Assembly (NCBI GenBank): GCA_965178125.1
Contig: OZ237735.1
Span: 62,001 to 126,000 of the forward strand
Direction: 5' to 3'
DNA from: Bilabrum cf. latius
Lineage: Eukaryota > Bigyra: Bicosoecida > Bigyra > Bicosoecida
DNA length: 64,000 nucleotides
Part shown: positions 11,601 to 23,643 of the stretch, piece by piece
How positions within the stretch are numbered: the stretch's first letter is position 1
Layout: each line of letters begins with the position of its first letter
The notes under the pieces: generated by a model
Told to the model about the DNA's origin: nothing
Seen by the model: the letters and a program-made list of their open reading frames with translations, nothing else
Database searches by the model: none
Program-made: the position numbers and the translations under genes

Positions 11601-14600
11601 CCCTGGCCCCACCGCTCCACCCCGTGCACCAAGGGCCAATAGAGAGACAGACGCCGCCAGCAGCTCCACTTGCGCCACAGATTGCATTGAATCTGCTCTC
11701 GCCTGAGCGCTCCCAGCTAGTTCTCTGGCCGCTTTGAGCAGCCGGAGAGAAAAATGCGTCACAATTCCAGCCAAAGCTGCACTATCGATGGAACCCAGCG
11801 TTGTCGCAGCGTCACGCGCAGTCAGTGAATCGCTGGTCCCTTCGTGGGTGCTGTGGGAAGCAACGCTACCCGATGCGCTGGATAACCCTGTCCCGCCCCT
11901 GCTTCTGCCCCCACCGGCCTACCCTTGCTCATCATCCACATGTACCTGTGCATCCCCGTCCGACTCTGCGACGGACCAGTTCTCATCTGCTGCAATAGCA
12001 GACCCGCCCGCCAGCTTGGCCTGCCTCTCGGACAGCATGGCAGCGGTCGAGATGGTCGTGCTCTGCCTCCGCTGCCCTTCGTGTGCCACAGCCCGCCGCA
12101 GCAGGCCGGCTCCAGGCACAGCTGCATCCATGGACCAGCGCCAGCGAGATGATGCCTGAAGCCTGGCCACGCTTGAGAACCGACGCTTGCCGCGGTCGCC
12201 TACAGCCTGACCCTCGCCAGATCCAGCCGCGCTGCCGGGGGAAGGCAGCGCCAGCTCACTTCCGACTGGGCTCGGTGCTTCCAGTGCATCGTGCACGATG
12301 GAGGCATCACCAGTGGCCGACCGAGTGCGCGCCCTGATCTGCATGCTGCGCTCCTGCACCTTGGATGTAGCGCGCGAAGCTGTTGATGTCACCGCGAGGC
12401 ACACCTCACGAAGGGCTAGCAGGAGTGATATAATCTCAATGGCGGCGCAAACTACGCCGCTGCTCATTGATCCGTCCTCCAACAGGCTGCCGAGAGCAGC
12501 AGCACACAATTGAGCTGCATTGCAGGCATCGCACGACGCCAGGAGAACCATCGAGATGGGACCACCGGCGGCAACACACCGCCTCAACGAACCAGCAAAG
12601 GCTCTGCACGCCCATGCATGTCTGTCCCCGTTCGTCCCACCCGACGGCACCCGGCCCTGGCTAGACCTCGCGTGATCCGCCGCAGCCTTGGTCATCGCCG
12701 ACAGGCAGCTCACTACGGCCCTCCCAAGGGAGGAGGAGCCTGGCCCCAGCCCCGACCGGATTCGAGTGGCCTGCGCGATCGATGAGGCTCTACGGCGACC
12801 CGAGGCTGAGCTGCTGGTGCTGCCAGCGGAGGGCGTCCGCGTGGGCGCACTCGGCGCCATGGCATCTTGACTGCGGCTGGGGAGTTGTGCCCCTGTGGCC
12901 CCGTCGGTGGCTTCTCCTCGGCTCGCTAGGCCAACCTCGTTCGCAGCGAATGTGGCAGCATACGTGATACTCTGCACCAGCATCCGCTCCCATTCGATGC
13001 TTGTCTGAGTGCACACTGCTCCGACGTGTTCTTGTCCTGAGCGCCCATATGAGCAGGCGACAGAGAGGGAAGCTGCATCGCACACGTCCTAGTATTCCCA
13101 CCCGAGCAGCTTCCGCGGCGCGTCAACGTCTCTGTCGGCCAGATCACCCACCCGTCGGCTCCAGGCCCCCACCACGAGAGGTGCAGATCGCCCCCACAGG
13201 CTCCAGTTGCCGAGGATGCCCCGGAGGCACACAGCATGCAGCACCCGGGAGGGGCGACAGCTCTCAGTTAGCGCGCAGCACGCATCCAGCAGCCGCCCTG
13301 ACGTCCACGTCACTCCATCGAGACCTGAGCGCGCGTCCTCTTGCTTCGTACCCGAAGGTCGCCCGGCTGTGGCAGACAGCCTAGAGAGCTCCGCAGCCAG
13401 CACGCCGCACAGCCGAAGCTGGACAGCAATCTCCAGCGCGGCGCGGCTGCCTGCAACGGCTTGCGACAGCTCGACCACCAGGTTGGCAAGCTGCTGCGAC
13501 GCATGCATGCCAGGATCTCCCGCGCCTGCACCCTCTTCCTGCCCCCGAATTGCAGCGCACGCCCTCCGCACCTCACGCACCCAGCGAGCTGCGCCCAGCA
13601 CACCCATTCCCAGCCGCTGGCTTGGGGCGCAAACCAGCGAGGCAGGCCCTGCGTGACTGACCCCAGATCCTGCCGCGCACATGCGCAGAACGGCCTCAGA
13701 CGGTTCCGCCCCAGCGCCCAGCATGAGCAGTGCCTCGAGCGGGCACCCGGGCGATGCCAGCATCACCGCGGGGGACAGAAGGGCTTCGGCGCCCGTGTCC
13801 TGCTCTCCACCTCCGCGGCCCGGGGGCCCGAGACGGACGTACGCAGCAGTCGCGACTCCCGCGCTCCTCCATACCGGAGTGGTCCAGCACTGCAGCCTGT
13901 CCGTCGAAGAGGCCGCCCTGAACCCGCGGGCCACGCGCACATCCCTTCGGCTGGTGGCCGGCAGCGCCAGCTCCCAGCCAGACCCCTATGCGCCCAATGA
14001 CGTCGATCCCCCCGCCGCTGTATTGCTCTCACCCGCATCCCGCTCCCTTAAGGCTTCGCGGCAATCCCACGCTGTATCAGCCGGGATGAGCGCTGCTGCG
14101 ATGGGAGGCACGTGGGCCGCTTCGACCTACTCCGGGGTGAGGGAGACAGAGCTGTCCCCGCCATCGCCCCCCGTGAGCGTGCCAGCATCCAGCAGCCCAT
14201 CCGAGGGCCGCCGCCGCAGGGGCTTGGGTCTGCCCATCCTCCCGCTCGCCCTCCGTCTCACTGCCTGGCCCTTACCCTGGGCCCGGCCACTGGCCTAGCC
14301 CGAGCCAGACGAGCTAGCTCGCGTGGCTGTAGCCCCTCCAGCCGCAGACGAGCCTCGGGGCCTGCCCTGCCCACCATTTTCCTTGCCCTTGCCCTGCCCC
14401 TGCCCCTGCACCCCCGCTGCTCCGGCCTCCCTGCCCCCACCAGCAGTAGCAGTTTGCACCCCGCGAGACGGTGCCACGGCCAGGCTGCCCTCGCTGGGGC
14501 CGAAGAACGCAGACGATACGGTCGAGAACACAGAGGACACGCCATAGGACGCCCCCTCCACGATATTTGTCGCAGTCGCAGCCGCAGTGTCCGTGGCAGT

Positions 14601-15374
14601 GATCTGCAGCGGGGCAGGCGCGGGCAGCAGCGAGTGCAGGTCGGCGCCGTCCCCGTGGGGGCCCAGCGGCGGCGGGGCGCCGTCGTGGGATTCGCTCGCG
14701 TAACGCCGCACGAGTCCTACTCGATAGACCCGGCTGGGGACATGCAGCGACCACGGCACGGCCGGAGCGTGCCATGGAGTTGCCATGCCGGGGCCTCGCA
14801 GCGCGATCAGCTCTGCGTGGCTGTCAAGCAGGCGGGACCCGAACACAATGCACGGGCCGATAGCCCCGGTGAGATTTTCCCCTATCAAACACTGCACAAT
14901 GCTACCGTTTGGTTCCGGGATCTGGGCAGTCGCAATGAGCTGCCCGTCCAGCCAAAGCCGCAGCTGCGGCTGCCGGAAGTACTCGTGCCACATGGAGATG
15001 CAGATGTTTCGCCAAGAAGTGCACAGCCCGGCAGGTTCGTATCTTTTGGCAGCAGCTTGTACAACGCTGTGCTTTGCCCGGGTCGAAGGCACGCTCTCCG
15101 CGGCAAACCGCCAAACGGCCCGAGCTGCGACACCCACTCCGTTGCTGGCTTCCGCAGATTCACGAACGACTCTCGCCCTCACTCGTAGCGAACCTCCCTT
15201 TGACGATAAAAGCTTAATAGCAGTAAACTCTCCCAGATCCCCAGCGACACGAATCCACACTGAAGCGGCCACTCCACTGTTCGCAGCCACTCCTTGGACA
15301 GGAACTGCAATCCCCGGTATCCCCGAAGATTCAGCTTGCGGGAGCGCTGCGAAATAGCTAGTTTGGTACTACAT
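2646..15374 (-). CDS. giant BEACH-domain protein (4242 aa, single exon)
   Basis: One frame is open from ATG (15374) to TAA (2646-2648) and is interrupted only by 18 TAG codons, read as Gln (for example 15369, 13089, 10938, 9435, 8496, 6507, 4770, 3876). Residues about 30-205 contain a ConA/LamG-like region (W-x-D-G within RLWLDGQLIATAQIP). Long helical, Ala/Ser-rich stretches follow. Residues about 2310-2440 look like the PH-BEACH region, and about 2540-2860 are the BEACH domain (MTNLEYLHSLNRFASRTRQD, PWVVA, LYGSHFSTEIGVVVHFLLR, MHPFATLH). A VPS62-like motif sits near residue 3240, and WD-type repeats end the protein (ASEDGQWISVGFSDGSA). This is the architecture of the LYST/neurobeachin/WDFY3 class, which are scaffolds of membrane traffic, lysosome size control or autophagy. 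The ankyrin gene lies 127 bp upstream on the same strand. The subfamily cannot be fixed by eye. Confidence 0.88.
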
Positions 15375-15501
15375 CAATTGGCGTGAGTTGAAAACGCAAT
15401 TATGTTCAGGAGCTGATGAATCCTGTCCTTGAAGGCAAGCGCAGTGCCTGGACACTTCCAAGCGATCATGCAGTGCACCCACCTACCGATATCGCGCTTC
15501 T

Positions 15502-16974
15502 TCAAGATACCCCACCGCTCTCATCCGCCGCCGCCGGCTGCTCGCTGCCCTCTGCGATCACCGCAGCCACCACCTCAGCGCACTCCCCGTGTCCCCTCAC
15601 TTCCGCCAAGGCCCGCATCCCCTCCATCGCAGCTGGGTCCAGCACGTGCCTGGCCCTGCGCATCCGACCAGCCAGCTCCAGGGGCCGCCCCTCCTCGCAG
15701 CACTACCGTGCAATGCCCGCGTCCTGGCGCGCGTCCCCCGCCCACCGCCAGCGGAGCACCCGCGCCGCCCTCTCCCTGTTCTCGACCCTCAGTCGCCAAT
15801 ACCTCCACGGCGGGCCCGTAGGCCAAACTGTGGCGTACACAGCCTCAGGGGGCAGTCTGTCCTCGCCCGCAGTCAGGAGAGCAGTCACCACGTCCTGGTG
15901 TGGGGAGCAGACAGCCTGAGGGACCTTCCGACCCCTGTACGACGCGATCTGCCTGTCCCTGGCTGCCATGGCGCAGGCCACCCTGAGCGCCCGCCAGTCG
16001 CCAAAGTTTAGCTAGATCCTCCGCTTCCTCCCGGGCACTCGGAGGAACATCCTCACGATGTCCGCGTGTCCGCCGGTCACGGCCTCCATGAACGCGCGGT
16101 GCTTGAAGGCCCGCAGGTCGTACTTGCGCCCCTTTCTGTTGAGGGCCAGCAGCTCGCTCACCACAGCTGTGCTCCCTTGTGCGCATGCCCTCGTCAATGC
16201 ATCACCCTCCTCGGCATGGATGTCCACCTTCCTGTCCCCGTCGAGGCCGAGGAGCGTACGCACCACGTCCACGCGATTGCTCTCGCACGCGGCTCGGAAT
16301 GCAAGCTCATCCTGGGCGTGCACGTTCACCACGCCGTGGCTGCCCGGCCCTAAATTCAGTAAGAACTGGACGGCATCCAAATGTCCGCCGCGGCAGGCAG
16401 CGATGAATGCCGCCTCATCGTCTGCATGGATCTTCGGCGCCCGGACCCCCTTAATGTCCAATAGAGCCCGCATGACTGCCACGTGACCACAGGCACACGC
16501 ATGCTAAATTGGTTTACTATATGCATAATCTGCGCCTGTTGCGTCCGCACCGCTTTCCAGCAGCATCCTAACCATCTCGACGTTTCCGCTACCGCACGCA
16601 GCGTGTATCGGTTCGGATAGCATCTGGGCATCGTTAAGCGCACCAACACCAACATCATGCATCACATACCGGGCAACTGCTTCATTGCCACTACGGCAAG
16701 CATAAGACAGCACTTGCACTACGGCTGATCTCATAGGTGGCTGGCTGAAAGCACCAACAAGTCCAGATCTTCGGATTGCTTCAGCGCACTCAAAATGACC
16801 CTTGGAACAAGCGTTCTAGAAGCATGACGACCACAGCTGGGGCTCATGCTACAGAATAGACTCGCCGCTCTTGGCTGCATTGATCGCCGCCACTACTTGA
16901 CTTGTTGCACCGTCACTTGCTGCATCGAGAACGCCATGCAAGCTGAAGATGTCATAGCTATGGTCGGGATCCAT
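15502..16974 (-). CDS. ankyrin-repeat protein
   Basis: The frame runs from an ATG at 16974 to a TGA at 15502 (490 aa) with five in-frame TAG codons (16849, 16816, 16504, 16012, 15703). Repeats of about 35 residues carry the ankyrin consensus, for example HACACGHVAVMRALLDIKG, FIAACRGGHLDAVQFLLNLG, FRAACESNRVDVVRTLLGLD and FMEAVTGGHADIVRMFLRVP. At least six or seven repeats are visible between about residues 60 and 320. The C-terminal 150 residues are Ala/Arg-rich without clear repeats. The frame is also open upstream to a TAA at 17050, so a short 5' exon may be missing. Ankyrin arrays mediate protein binding, and no specific partner can be inferred. It lies just upstream of the BEACH gene on the same strand. 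Confidence 0.75.
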
Positions 16975-17162
16975 GTGCGACGAGCCTCTCAATATAATTT
17001 TGCGTGTGCCAAGAAACGAATGGTAGCCTGCCGACAAGAGTCGGAACCTTTAATCCGTCAAAAGCAAGATCACCAAGTGTGCGGGATGACTGCACTGCAA
17101 TGCACAGCGATGAAGCTGATAGATCAGATAGAATCTATCACAACAGGTCCAGTGCTTGTCTG

Positions 17163-19355
17163 TCAATCCATGGTGATCGCGCTCTCCTTGCCCCACCCTC
17201 CTTGCTGCACGCCGACCATGCTGTCCCGGTGCTCCGGCCCAGGCCCTGGCCCATCGGCCCCGCCCCACCCAGCAGCAGCGGCCTCCGCCGCTCTGGCCTG
17301 CAGCGACACCGCCCGCAGCTGCCGCTCCAGCCTCGCCGCCCTGTCCTCCGCCGCGTCCCTTTGGGCCATCGCCTCCTCTGCCTGCCGCAGGGCCTCCTGC
17401 AGCCGGGCCCCCGCACCCGCACCCGCACCCGCACCCGCACCCGCACCCGCACCCTCGCCTGCTGCAGCACCCGGGCCGCTTGCACTGGCAGCGGGACTGT
17501 CACCCGCCCGAGCACCTCCCCCAGGAACAACCCCCGGCGCACCCTCGGTCGCACGGCCATCCGACCTATCTCCCACACCTCCCTGACCATCCGAGTCGCC
17601 CCCGCCCGCGGTGCTGCGCGCCGCAGTGCCCTGCAGCTCCCTGACCTGCTCCTGCAGCCGCTTCACCTGCTCGTCCAGGAAGATCGCCACGTGCCTCTCG
17701 CTGCGGCGCCTCACCTCGGCCTTATCCAGGGCTGCCCTAGCCTCCCGCAGCTGCTTCTCCGTATCCTCGTGCTGCGCTGCGAGGAAACCCTTCACCTCCT
17801 GCGCTGTGGCCAGCTCCATGGCCAGCGTCTGCGCCCTGCTCGAGGCCTCCCGCGCGGCAGCGCGGGCCGTCTGCACGTTCCGCATGAGCACGCTGGCCTC
17901 CTGGTAGCTGATGCCCTTCCCGCTTCCCCCGCCGCTGCCTCCCGCCCCCGGGCCAGGACCACCGCTCGAAGGGGCGCCGGCTCGCCTAGTCGGCTGGCCC
18001 GCCGAGCTCCTGGCTCCAGGCGCGATCGGGGGAGTGCCAGGCGCGGCCGCCGCCCTGGGGCCCGCCACCCCTGCGTGTGGAGCCGGCGAACCGCGCCTGC
18101 TTCCAACCGCCCCTGAGCTGCCCCCTCCCCCTTTCCCACCCCCTCCCCCGGTACTGAAGGCGGCGAACGGGTTGAAGGAGAAGCCCCGTGACGCGCTCGC
18201 CTTGGGCTCCTGCAGCTGGCCCCTGGCACCGCCGCCCTGGGTCCTAGGCACGAGCCCTGACCGCGCCCTCGCGACCCCCTGCGGGTGGGGGTGCGGCTGT
18301 CCCCCGGGGCTCTAGGTGGTGGGGGTCATGGCCCCGGGGGTGAGTGCGTGTCTCCCCGGCATGGCCAGCACCCGCGGCTCAGCGGCCGCTCCCTCGGGCG
18401 TGGGCAGGCCAGGCAGGCGGGAGGAAGGGTCCCTCTAGGGGCTCCCAGGGGTGCCTCGCCCTCCCGCTCCCACGGGGACAGACGCCACAGACCGCCCCGA
18501 TGGGGACAGAGGCACGCCACCCGCCCACCCGGGCCCCCCCCGCGGGTCCCTGTCGCCGAGACCCGAGGAGGTGCTGAAGGCGTCAGAGGGGCGCCGCCCG
18601 CGAGCGCCTGGTCGCGGACCGAAGTCTGCAAACGAGGCGGACGGCCCCCTGTGCTGGCTGGCAGCCACGCTGCCGGCCCGACCGACGTCCAGCGACGCTG
18701 AGGCCACGAGGCCGAGCGCAACCGAGCGGCTGTGCATGCTCCGGCTCGTCAGGGCCAGCCGGACCCTCGGCGCAGCTCCTAGAAACTGATAGATACGAGA
18801 AAATGCCTTCGCGCGGAGGCGAAAGAAAAGGTATTCGCCGGGCACCCGAGTGCCCGCTACGCTGCCAACTGCGCCGATACCTGCCGCGCCGGGGCCCTAG
18901 CCGGCTGGCCCGGCAGAAACCTGGTTCCATTCCACGCCGCGCCCTGCTAGCAGCCCAGACATGCGCTCCAATTGCACACGCTGCTCCTCGACTCGCTCAA
19001 TTAGCCTTCTGCAAAGGTCTTCCAACCTGCGTTATAGCATGACAAACGTCTCTCGGCGCGCAACCTGGTGAAGCCCACCAACTGTGAATACAGCCAACTG
19101 AAGGGGCGCACGGTTAATTTATAAGCACGCCACACGGCCTCACAGAACTCGCTCGTCCAGAGCCCGTACCACCAACGACAGCTCTTGGTCAAGGCTGGCC
19201 AACGGTCCTGCACTGGGACCTCCAGCTCCAGCAGGCAAGGAGCCGCTCGCGGGGGCTGACGAGCCCCCTATGACACTATCCTGCGCAAGGACTTCTGCCA
19301 TTGCTTCACCTCTCGGTGGCAGATTGCCGGCATCGATCGCAGCTCGTGCGACCAT
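17163..19355 (-). CDS. coiled-coil protein with Gly-Ala tract (2 exons)
   Basis: Exons are 19355-19144 and 19026-17163, with a 117-nt intron (CT/GTGAGG donor, AACGCAG acceptor). The join gives 692 codons ending in TGA. TAG is Gln at 18897, 18435 and 18312. The splice restores a heptad-rich segment, with ALDERVL continuing into LEDLCRRLIERVEEQRVQLE. The middle is Gly/Pro/Arg-rich and disordered. A second coiled coil covers about residues 480-690 (SVLMRNVQTARAAAREASSR, LDEQVKRLQEQVRELQG). It is interrupted by a Gly-Ala dipeptide run from a GCACCC microsatellite (17408-17455). No known family was recognised. The start is ambiguous: the ATG at 19355 overlaps, on the opposite strand, the start of the next gene; an in-frame ATG at 19301 is the alternative. 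Confidence 0.6.
17408..17455. repeat. GCACCC hexanucleotide microsatellite, coding
   Basis: About eight units of a GCACCC hexamer lie inside the coiled-coil gene and are translated on the minus strand as alternating Gly-Ala. The same dipeptide is made by a much larger array in the PTPA gene at 34.9-35.2 kb. Confidence 0.85.
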
Positions 19356-22300
19356 GTGCGGAGCCGAAAGCGCGGCGCCGCGACCAAAAAGGGATGCGTT
19401 GCAGCAACTGCAAACTGTGAGGTATTTTACGGCTGGTGCGATATGTCGCCATGGTTGATGGCGTGTATCCTTTTTTTTCAGATATCATTGAGCTAGACAG
19501 CCGATCCTAGAGTGCCTGAGGTACATGTGGTGGCATTCAGCCTGCGAATTAGCCCAACGAGGCGGTTCGCTCCGTTCACGACAGTTTTGTCGGTATCCAA
19601 CGAAACAGTCGTAGTGTCCAATATATCTGGGTCTGGGCTGCCATTTTCGATGCTTCCGGCATCGGTGCGTCCCGGCGCAGACCCGGTGGAGCAGGCCGCC
19701 TCAGCGTTCAGCGACCCAGGACCGCTGGTGTACGCGATTCTGCCGGAGAGCACGACGGATGGGGTCGCGACGGGTACTGCTCTCGAAGCGCGGTCGAATC
19801 GACTAGGTGGATTCGCCAACGGGGGCGAGTTTCCGTCGCTGGAGGATCTCCCGGCTGCCGTCAACACGCCAGGGTGGGACGTGGTGCGGCTGCGCAACTT
19901 GCAGGGGCAGCCCTCTCTGGTGTACCGCACGAAGCACGAGGCGGACTCGGACCCTGACGTGACTTGCACGCTGGTGGCGGACGAGTTCATCGACTACTCG
20001 TGGCGCTCCGAGGTGGTGGTGCGCCAGACCATGGGCACGCAGGCAGCCGGGTGCATGGGACTGCGGCCCATCACGCTGCCGCAAGTACATCGCATGACGG
20101 CGCGGCTGTACGTGGGGCTGCTTCCGGTGATGATCATATACCTCGCAGTTGTGGCTGGGGCCGCCCTGGCAGTCTCCACGGTAAGCTTCGCGATGGACCG
20201 CGGGATGATCCCGGTGTACGACGGCAAGGCCCAGGGCCTCAGCGCCCTGCGGCTGGCCATCTTCGGGGCGGAGATAATCTTCTGGCTGGACCTTGCAGGC
20301 ACGGGCACGGCTGCGGCCCAGTCCTGGGGCCTGCTGGGCGCGATGGTCGTTGGGTTCCTCCTGAGCGCGGGGTGCACGAGGTACTTCTTCCGCCTGGACC
20401 AGGTGGCAGAGGACCTGCCGGTCCAGGAGGCGGTAAAGCTGTGGGTGTTCGAGAACCAGCCGACCGTGTGGGCCGTGTCGGTCGCGTCGGGCATGGGGGG
20501 GCACGTGGCATCCGTGGCGTTCTCGGGGGCATTTGCGATGCGCCGCTTCTCGTGCCCCGCTGGGGTGAAGCGCAGGATCGTGTACACGTGGCTGGCGCTG
20601 CCCGTGGCACTCATCACGGACGGGACTTGTCTCACCGTGACCACCCTGCTGCTGCACCTGCAGACCCCTGACGTGATCATCCCGCTTTCTACGTACGGGG
20701 CTGCCTTCCTCTCTGCGCTGGGAATCGCCACTGCCTTTGCGGTGGCGGTGCTGGCCCCAGTGGCAGAGGAGGAGAGCAAGCATGTGAGCCGGCTGGCTGC
20801 CATCTTCGCCATGAAGAGACAGGCGCAGTGGGTCAAGGCACAGGAGGAGAAGGCGCTCAAGGAGGCCGAGGAGCACGAGAGGCGCGCCAGGGAACTGGAG
20901 GAAGCCGGGGGTGTGCTGGAAGACAGGCATGAAATGGACGACGGGGAAGAGGGAGAGGGGGGGAATATCTTGGGCGCAGGGGTGGGCGAGGGAGGCGAGA
21001 GCAAAGAGGCGCCGGGGGGTGCTCCTGCATAGGGGGCACCCGGCAGCGGCGGCAGGAGCTCTGGCCGACGGACGGCGAGGATCGTGCGCAAGGTGGGGGT
21101 GGGTGCTCGCTCCAGAGGGCTGCACATCGCACCCGCCTCGTCCCACAGGCAGCAGCAGCCCACGGCCCGCACGGGTACCAATCCGTTCAGCACGGGGCGC
21201 AGAGGCAGCCGCACGGGCAGCAAAGGGGGCGTCTTGTCGGCGCGGATCACGCCTGCGGACGGCTTAACCGAGGCAGAGCGAGAGCTAGCGGCGCGGGAGG
21301 ACGCCTACCGCATGGAGCTGGAGGAGGAGGCGGAGGCTCTCGGGGTGGACCCAGCCACCATGGAGGGGCAGGTGGAGCTAGCCAAGCGAGCGGAGGAGCC
21401 CCTGGAGCTGGACAACAAGGGGGGGTTCGTGGGTCTGGCCCCGCCCGTCCCCCAGGTGAAGGGGGTGCGCCCTGACGTGGTGCGCTACATGCAGAAGGCA
21501 GTCAGGGCAAAGGGGGTGTACCGCGGCCCGGCCACTGCCGCCCGCAAAGTGCGTGGAGTCACAAGGGATGGCACGCGGGTGGCCTTTGGCGGCGATACCA
21601 CGGGGACGGGGCCGACGGGGACCAGCGTGCGGGCCAAGAGGTCCCGGCGCACCTCGGGGGCGGGGGCGGGCCTAAGGGAGGAGGAGCTGGCGGCCCGGCG
21701 TGCAGCCGCCCAGATCGCAGTGCCCGGCATGTCGCGCGTCAAGGAGGACGGAGGGGGTCGGGGGCGGATCGGGGGCCGGCGGTCCGTGGTGGCCGAGGCG
21801 CGGGAGGCGATGCATGCCGGGCTTGGACTCGGAGTCAAGGGGTCCCAGGGGCACTACAAGAAGGGGGTGTGGGGGGGCGACGGCGGGATGCAGACCGTGG
21901 GCGGTCCCCCGGAGCCGTTCGACGAAGAGACGTACAAGCTGCCCAGCGTGATCCACGGGAGGCCCTCCAGGAGCCGCGGGTCGGCAAGGGAACGGGCTGG
22001 GGGACAGAGAGAGGGGGGACAAGGCGGGCATGGGGCCCTCACGCCTGCTGGTGCTGGCGCGGGGTCCAGCGGGAGCGACGATGCCGGAGCACGAGCACGA
22101 GCACGAGCACGTGCAGGGGACCTTGCGACGGGCGGTCACGTGGCTGTGGGCATGGAGGGGCCGCGGTCGCCTACTCCCGAAGCCAGGGGGGGCGCGATGG
22201 GCCTGCAGTGGACAGAGCCGACAGAGGGCACCAGCACCGCGGGGCAGGGCACCGGCACCGGCAGCAAGCCGACGAGCAGCGAGGGGGGAGGTGATGAGGA

Positions 22301-22604
22301 GCAGCGGCCGCGGCTGATGTCCCAGATTTCGGCTAGATCTTACGCCAGCTCGACGGGAGGTCTGGTGCCACAAGGCGTGGCGGCTCGCATGGGGCTGGGG
22401 CACGGCTTCGGGTCGGACCACGACATCCCGGGCTCGGTAGCGGTAGCGGCGGGGTCTGGCATGCTGCTGCCCGACTCGCCATCTCAGAGGAGCGTGGGGA
22501 GCGAGGGGAGCGATTCAAAGGATGGTAGCGGCGCAGATGATGGAGGCAGCAAGGTCGTGGCCAGCGGGGTGGCACTCGGGGGCCGTAGGCGCGGGCAGGG
22601 CTGA
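19354..22604 (+). CDS. multi-pass membrane protein with long disordered tail
   Basis: Exon 1 is 19354-19416 and exon 2 19482-22604, with a 65-nt intron (GTGAGG donor, TTTTTTTTCAG acceptor). The join is in phase and gives 1061 aa ending in TGA. TAG is Gln at 19494 and 21030; the latter joins the membrane part to the tail. After an extracytoplasmic-looking N-terminal region of about 200 residues come roughly five to six hydrophobic helices, for example LPVMIIYLAVVAGAALAVS, LLGAMVVGFLLSAG, WLALPVALITDGTCLTVTTL and ALGIATAFAVAVLAPVA. A charged helix (KAQEEKALKEAEEHERRARE) follows, then about 550 Gly/Arg-rich residues including a GAGCAC repeat near 22085. No family was recognised. The first exon is the least certain part, because its ATG overlaps the opposite-strand start of the coiled-coil gene. 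Confidence 0.65.
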
Positions 22605-22831
22605 TCCGGATCTCGGCAGGCAACCATTCCGAGTCGGATCCGAACAAACACGTCAGCTGTACTTGCATGCGCTTGCCGCGCTACATATTCCGTAGTTCAG
22701 CTAGATTTGGGTTGAAACGCATCGCAGTTACTTTGTGCTTGCGCACGGTCTCCTTTGAAGCGGGCAATCTCGTGAAAATCACTGAATTCACGCCGCGTCA
22801 CACGTACACGTAGGCGCTGTCCATTCGAGCC

Positions 22832-23610
22832 ATGTCCGGTGCAGCAGGCTCGAAACGCAAACGTTCAAACGATGGTAATGAATCTTCAGGAAAGAAAGCT
22901 AGAACTAGTTCAAAGTCTAGTGATGTGGGCCACAAGGTAGTCAATGCCGACGAAGACAGCGCTCGAGTGCGGCGGGAGCGTGTAATGGTCGTCAAGTCTG
23001 GGAAGAGCGACGGGGGCCCATGCAAGGGTCCCATTATCTTATGGATGTCGCGCGACTAGAGAGTGCGCGACAACCATGCCCTGCTGTATGCTGCTGATAA
23101 GGCAATCGAGTCCGACCAGCCTCTCGTGGTTTGCTTCAATCTCGTGAAGGGATTCCTAGGTGCTACGATTCGCCAGTTTGGATTTATGCTAGATGGCTTG
23201 AAGGAAGTTGAGGGGGCTCTGACTGCAAGGGGCGTTCCGTTCGTTCTGCTGCAGGGAAACGCGGCAGACACGGTTCCAGCTCTTGCTAGGGGCATCGGCG
23301 CCGCTGCCGTGGTCACGGACCTGACTACAGTGCGGATCGGCAGGGAGTGGAGGCGAGCAGTAGCAGAAAACCTCCCGCCCAACGTCTCCTTTGAGGTGGT
23401 GGACGCGCATAACGTGGTTCCAGTCTGGGTGGCCAGCCCAAAGCTCGAGTACGCCGCCCGCACCATCCGCTCCAAGATCCACAAGCAGCTGGGAGACTGG
23501 TTCCTGCCAGTGCCGCCTGTCTTCCCGGACCTTCCATCAGCTGTAGATGCGGCCCTGGATGGCGCACCGGGCGCGGGTGAACGAGCTTCCTCCTCCTCCA
23601 AGCCATCCTC

Positions 23611-23643
<33 letters not shown>

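Noticed and set aside
2646-15374. Array of about fourteen separate short genes on the minus strand
   Set aside because: All pieces share one frame, abut at single TAG codons, and together form one BEACH architecture.
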